From Actinocrinis sp035650855 (GTDB lineage Bacteria > Actinomycetota > Actinomycetes > Streptomycetales > Catenulisporaceae): a stretch of 18,138 nucleotides of DNA. The stretch lies in the NCBI RefSeq assembly GCF_035650855.1, contig NZ_DASRGV010000066.1, forward strand, positions 1 through 18,138. Reading direction: 5' to 3'. Of this stretch, positions 14,898 through 18,138 are shown in pieces. The notes under the pieces are model-generated. The model was not told where the DNA came from and ran no database searches. It saw nothing but the letters and a program-made list of their open reading frames with translations. Position 1 is the stretch's first letter; every line of letters begins with the position of its first letter. The position numbers and the translations under genes were made by a program.

Positions 14898-15263
14898 CTA
14901 ACGCCGGTCTGCCTCGGTCCGGTCGCCGAGCGTCTCGTCGGTCTCCGGTATCGGGGCGCCCATCGGGTCGGGCGCCACGTTGTCGCGCCCGCCCATGACG
15001 TCGGGGATCGGCGCCGCGGACTGGTCGCTGGCCTGGCCGGGGCGCAGGGTCCGCGCCCCCGCGTCCTCGGCTACCGGCTGCGTGTCCGACGGGATGGCGC
15101 TGGTGTCGTCCGGGGCGACCCGTCCCGGCGCGTCCAGCGCTTCCGGGTCCATGGTCTGATCGTCCACGGTCCCGCCACGCGGCCCCATCTCGTCTCCGGG
15201 CCGCGCGGCGCCGGCCGCGGGCTCGCCAAAGCTGGTCTCTTCGGGATCGGTCTCGTGCCTCAT
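14898..15263 (-). CDS. Small acidic, disordered hypothetical protein
   Basis: A 121-aa protein of unknown function. The ATG at 15263 has AGAAGG seven nt upstream, and its GC-rich codon use supports a real gene. It is rich in Asp, Glu, Pro, Gly and Ala and almost lacks aromatic and long hydrophobic residues, so it is expected to be disordered. It contains two similar short segments, APIPDVMGG and APIPETDET, with NVAPDPMG between. No signal peptide, membrane segment or known domain is seen. It lies 40 nt after the GNAT gene and is probably the last gene of the minus-strand operon that begins with the chloride channel. Small acidic proteins of this kind are often stress or desiccation related, but that is only a guess. 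Confidence 0.6.
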   Translation of the reverse strand: MRHETDPEETSFGEPAAGAARPGDEMGPRGGTVDDQTMDPEALDAPGRVAPDDTSAIPSDTQPVAEDAGARTLRPGQASDQSAAPIPDVMGGRDNVAPDPMGAPIPETDETLGDRTEADRR

Positions 15264-15303
15264 TGGTGCGCCTTCTTCCTTCGTTCAGCCGCCGCGCTGC
15301 GCC

Positions 15304-15741
15304 CTATACCGACCCTCCCCGGCTCACTCCAGCCGCACTAACCCGTGACGGCAGGTTCGAATCGTTCCGGAGCGCCGAAGAGCCCAGGAAGCCGTCCAGT
15401 TGGCGTCGAGTGCGCGCGGCCTGCAGCAGCGCGCGGATCGCGGTGCGCTCACCCCAGCGCGGTTCGCGGGCGATGTCCCGGTACGCGGGGTGCAGCTGGG
15501 TCCAGCGCCGGGCGAAGGGGCACAGCGCCAGCACCGTGCGGTCGTGGGCGCGGGCGTCGTCGAAGATGTGGCGCATCAGCAGCGAGCCGATGCCCTTGTC
15601 GTGGTCCTCCGGCGCGACCCGGACGTAGGGCACCAGCACGGTGTCCCGCACCAGGATCCATTGCGCCGACCCCACAGGCCGGCCGTCCAGGTACGCGGTG
15701 TAGCGTTCGCGGCCTTCCTCAGCCTTGATCTCGAGTGTCAT
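15304..15741 (-). CDS. Small GNAT-family N-acetyltransferase (Acetyltransf_CG type)
   Basis: Short GNAT protein of 145 aa; small members of this type have about 95 residues. The core MTLEIKAEEGRERYTAYLDG, then VGSAQWILVRDTVLVPYVRV, APEDHDKGIGSLLMRHIFDD and VLALCPFARRWTQLHPAYRD matches the YjdJ-like subfamily, whose acyl-CoA site is the HDKGIGSLL turn. The acceptor is unknown. Residues from about 105 to 145 are an extra Arg/Ser-rich tail. ATG 15741 lacks a clear ribosome site; AGAGGAGG occurs upstream but serves a short frame starting at 15778. Translation may depend on coupling to the upstream cupin frame, whose stop at 15775 is in the same reading frame. It is likely in one operon with the chloride channel, cupin and the acidic protein. 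Confidence 0.8.
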   Translation of the reverse strand: MTLEIKAEEGRERYTAYLDGRPVGSAQWILVRDTVLVPYVRVAPEDHDKGIGSLLMRHIFDDARAHDRTVLALCPFARRWTQLHPAYRDIAREPRWGERTAIRALLQAARTRRQLDGFLGSSALRNDSNLPSRVSAAGVSRGGSV

Positions 15742-15774
15742 GGCCGGGCGCGGGGGCGGCGATGGCCGGGGCGG

Positions 15775-16324
15775 TCATGCGTCGGGGCCCGCTCCTCCTC
15801 TCGCTGTGTTCGGGTTTTGATCAGTGAGCGGGCAGAGCCGCGGCAGCAGACAGGCGGCCTCCCCGCCCTCGTCCGCCGCCGCTTCCTCGCGCGCTTCCAA
15901 CCGGGCCAGCGCCGCCGGGTCTGTCGGCAGCTGGATGCGCAGGCCGGTGCGGGCGCGATGCACGGTCAGGTTACGCCAGGCCGCCCGGGCCCGCGATGAT
16001 CGAGCGGCGCGATCCGCGCGGCAGCCAGGTCAGCGCGTGCGTGGCGAGCGCGATCGACTCCTCGCCGGAGCGCAGGATGCCGTTGCCGGCGATCGGGAGC
16101 AGCAGCACGTCCACGTCGCGCTCGGTGTGCGCCTCGACGGTGGTTCCCGGGGGGAGCCGGACCAGGTTGGCGTCGAGCTGGCGCCCCGCCTCGGCCAGGC
16201 GCCACAGCGCCCCGCGCTGCTCGTCGGCCGCCTGGGCCAGGCACCAGTCGAGATCGGCCAGCAGGCTCGGGCTCGGGTCTGCGGCGCCGTTGCGCTCTTT
16301 GGTCTCACTGCCTGCGGTGTTCAT
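15775..16324 (-). pseudogene. Cupin-domain protein split by a one-base frameshift
   Basis: Two adjacent frames together encode one cupin. The first (16324 to 15971, ATG with GAGGA upstream) reads SLLADLDWCLAQAADEQRGA, then LDANLVRLPPGTTVEAHTER, DVDVLLLPIAGNGIL and GSRRSIIAGPGGLA before TAA. The second frame, just downstream (63 codons, 15963 to 15775), continues VHRARTGLRIQLP. Removing one G at 15976-15977 joins them as GPGGLRNLTVHRARTGL, the usual C-terminal strand of this cupin type, giving about 182 aa. The cupin barrel around VEAHTERDVD is otherwise intact. The break may be a real mutation, a sequencing error in a GC-rich tract, or less likely programmed frameshifting. It lies 39 nt after the chloride channel gene. 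Its function is unknown; related small cupins bind metals or sense stress. Confidence 0.72.
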
Positions 16325-16363
16325 GGCTTCCTCGGGTGCTTTTCGGTGGTGCGGGGTCGGTGG

Positions 16364-18138
16364 TCAGTCGGAGCCGCTGTCCGCGCCGACCGGGACGGCG
16401 GCGGACGGCGGACCGGCGGGCGGCCGCCTGCCCTTCACGGCTCGCCGGGCGGGCAGCAGGCGCTCGCGGTGCATTTCCTCGTGCAGGTCGCGCCGCCGGG
16501 CGTGCAGCAGCTGATCGAGGGTGATCAGCCCGGCCAGGCGGTGCGGCGCGGCGCGGTGGACCACCAGCGCCTTGGTGACGTTGTGGTGCGCCAGGATGTT
16601 GGCGACCTCGCGCAGCGTGTGGTCGGTGTAGACCACGGCTCGGCCGGTCAGCGCCGGGCGGCCGTGCACGTTCGGCGCGTGGTGGCTGTTCGAGCCCTGC
16701 GACCCGAAGCCGTCGCGCAGAACCACGCCGTCGCGAACCGCCGTGGGTTCGTGCGGCAGGGTCAGATCCGCGGTCTGCTCCCCGGGATTGCGGGTCATGA
16801 CCTCGTGCGCGAACAGCGCCTCCAGCGGGTCGGTGGTGTACTCGCGGGTCAGGTGCAGGCCGCGCCGGGCGATCTTCTCGGTGAGCACCGAGCGCTTGAG
16901 CAGCAGCGCGGAGAGGGCGTAGGCGCTGACCGAGGCGATCAGCAGGGCCGGCAGGTCGGGCCAGGCGCGGGTGAGCTCCAGCGTGAAGACCACCCCGGTG
17001 AGCGGGGAGCGCATGACGCCGCCGACCACGGCGGCCAGTCCCGCCATCGCCCAGAACCCCGGGAAGACCTGCGGCAACACCGTGCCCTCCAGCGCACCGA
17101 GCGCTCCGCCGATCATGAACACCGGCGCGAGTACCCCGCCCGAGGTCCCCGAACCCAGCGAGAGCGACCAGATCAGGGTCTTGACGAAGAGGATGCCGAG
17201 GACCAGCGAGAGCCCGGCCTGCCCGGTGAGCAGCTGGTCGATGACGTCGTAGCCGACGCCCAGGGCGCGTGGCTCGATCAGACCACCGATTCCGATGATC
17301 AGACCGCCGATCGCAGGCCACCACATCCAGTGAAATCGCAGCCGGGAGAAGGCGTCCTCGGCCAGGTACACGAGTCCGGTGGCGCCGACGGCGAGCAGCC
17401 CGCCGGTGAGCCCGGGGATGAGCGAGAGCAGTTGCGCACCCGCGCCCGGTCGCACGACGTGCGCGACCGGGAAGATCGCGCCGGTGCCGAGCAGGAAGCC
17501 GCGGCAGATGATGGAGACGGACACGGCCGTGCCGACGGGTATCAGGCTGCGCGGACGCCACTCGAACAGCAGCAGCTCGACCGCGAGCAGCACCGAGGCG
17601 AGCGGCGCGTTGAAGGTCGCCGCCATGCCGCCGGCCGCGCCGGCCACCAGCAGGGTCTTGCGTTCGTCCGCGGAGAGCTTCAGGCCCTGCGCCAGGATCG
17701 AGCCCACCGCGCCGCCGGTCATGATGATCGGGCCCTCGGCGCCGAACGGACCGCCGGTGCCGATGCTGACCGCGGCGGACACCGGCTTGAGCACGGCCAC
17801 ACGCGGCGCGACCCGGCTGCCGCCGATGAGGATGGCCTCAATCGCCTCGGGCATGCCGTGCCCGCGGATCTTCTCCGAGCCGTAGCGGGCCATCAGCCCG
17901 ACGATCAGACCGCCGCCGACAGGCGCCACGACGACCAGCCAGCCGGGGTGGTGCACGGCGCCGGGCGCGACCAGGCCAGTGGCGACACGCTGGTAGAACA
18001 CCAGATTGGTGATCAAGCCGATCAGCCGCAGCAACACGAAGGCGGCCACGGCGCTGGCCGCCTCGACCGGCGCCGCCAGCAAGGTGATCAGCAGCACCCG
18101 CGGCGTGAGGGTGAAGTCGCCGAGGTGCTGCGGCCGCT
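16364..18138 (-). CDS. CLC-type chloride channel/transporter with C-terminal CBS region (5' end cut)
   Basis: Membrane chloride channel or chloride/proton antiporter of the CLC family. The frame is open to the right edge, so the N-terminus is missing; about 591 residues are present, starting QHLGDFTLTPR. Signature segments: KIRGHGMPEAIEAIL (the GxGxP filter), GGPFGAEGPIIMTGG with the gating glutamate (codon 17735-17737), and SLGSGTSGGVLAPVFMIGG. Many hydrophobic helices run to about 16900. After this a cytoplasmic part includes FAHEVMTRNP and DHTLREVANILAHHNVTKAL, then HRLAGLITLDQLL, a CBS domain that in other CLC proteins binds nucleotides and controls gating. The C-terminus is an Arg/Pro-rich tail. 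It is the first visible gene of the minus-strand group leading to the cupin, GNAT and acidic protein. An internal GTG at 18097 is not the true start. Confidence 0.93.
   Translation of the reverse strand, partial: RPQHLGDFTLTPRVLLITLLAAPVEAASAVAAFVLLRLIGLITNLVFYQRVATGLVAPGAVHHPGWLVVVAPVGGGLIVGLMARYGSEKIRGHGMPEAIEAILIGGSRVAPRVAVLKPVSAAVSIGTGGPFGAEGPIIMTGGAVGSILAQGLKLSADERKTLLVAGAAGGMAATFNAPLASVLLAVELLLFEWRPRSLIPVGTAVSVSIICRGFLLGTGAIFPVAHVVRPGAGAQLLSLIPGLTGGLLAVGATGLVYLAEDAFSRLRFHWMWWPAIGGLIIGIGGLIEPRALGVGYDVIDQLLTGQAGLSLVLGILFVKTLIWSLSLGSGTSGGVLAPVFMIGGALGALEGTVLPQVFPGFWAMAGLAAVVGGVMRSPLTGVVFTLELTRAWPDLPALLIASVSAYALSALLLKRSVLTEKIARRGLHLTREYTTDPLEALFAHEVMTRNPGEQTADLTLPHEPTAVRDGVVLRDGFGSQGSNSHHAPNVHGRPALTGRAVVYTDHTLREVANILAHHNVTKALVVHRAAPHRLAGLITLDQLLHARRRDLHEEMHRERLLPARRAVKGRRPPAGPPSAAVPVGADSGSD

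Noticed and set aside
15354..15363. GGTTCGAATC, a tRNA T-loop-like decamer
   Set aside because: No acceptor, D or anticodon stems surround it, and it lies inside the GNAT gene.
15741..15778. Short frame from ATG 15778 as the true N-terminus of the GNAT protein
   Set aside because: It is in another frame and stops after about 19 codons; the family N-terminus aligns with ATG 15741.

Overview
The window is GC-rich DNA (about 70% by eye). Its third codon positions are strongly G/C, GTG starts are common, and the signal peptides are Ala-rich with long Pro/Ala linkers. This points to a secreting, soil-type actinomycete (Streptomyces/Catenulispora-like). No mobile element, CRISPR array or tRNA/rRNA gene was found.

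Left two thirds (1-11330): an exported plant-polysaccharide cluster. A truncated GH28 gene runs leftward off the window. Divergent from it is a tightly coupled rightward set: GH28 (Tat exported), then GH27, then a large parallel beta-helix protein of GH141-like type. The first two genes overlap by GTGA and the next gap is 11 nt. A second GH27 and a DUF1080 (3-keto-glycoside hydrolase/GH16-like) protein follow, separated by hairpins. Convergent to these are a secreted PQQ-type beta-propeller protein and a secreted GH105/GH88-type unsaturated uronyl hydrolase. Every product appears to be exported. The mix of polygalacturonase-like, alpha-galactosidase/arabinopyranosidase-like, possible fucosidase-like and unsaturated-uronyl hydrolase enzymes suggests attack on a branched pectin such as rhamnogalacturonan with galactan or arabinan decoration. 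That substrate is an inference.

The best regulatory signal joins the two ends of this cluster. The promoter of the rightward GH28 operon (904-951) and the promoter of the distant GH105 gene (11409-11456, minus strand) share a TGAAACATC element exactly 19 nt before TTGACC, a 17-nt spacer, and the same 13-base block around the -10. They probably form one substrate-controlled regulon.

Middle (11330-14890): an Otr(A)/Tet(M)-type ribosomal protection GTPase has its own promoter and a small overlapping upstream ORF that looks like a leader peptide. It is followed by a NodB-type polysaccharide deacetylase with no signal peptide and an unusual N-terminal domain that faintly resembles an IS110-type RNase H-like domain. 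An 18-bp hairpin with the deacetylase stop codon in its loop closes this block.

Right end (14898-18138, minus strand): a probable operon of CLC chloride channel with a CBS region (cut by the window end), a cupin split by a one-base frameshift, a small GNAT acetyltransferase, and an acidic disordered small protein. It looks like housekeeping or stress accessory material unrelated to the pectin cluster.
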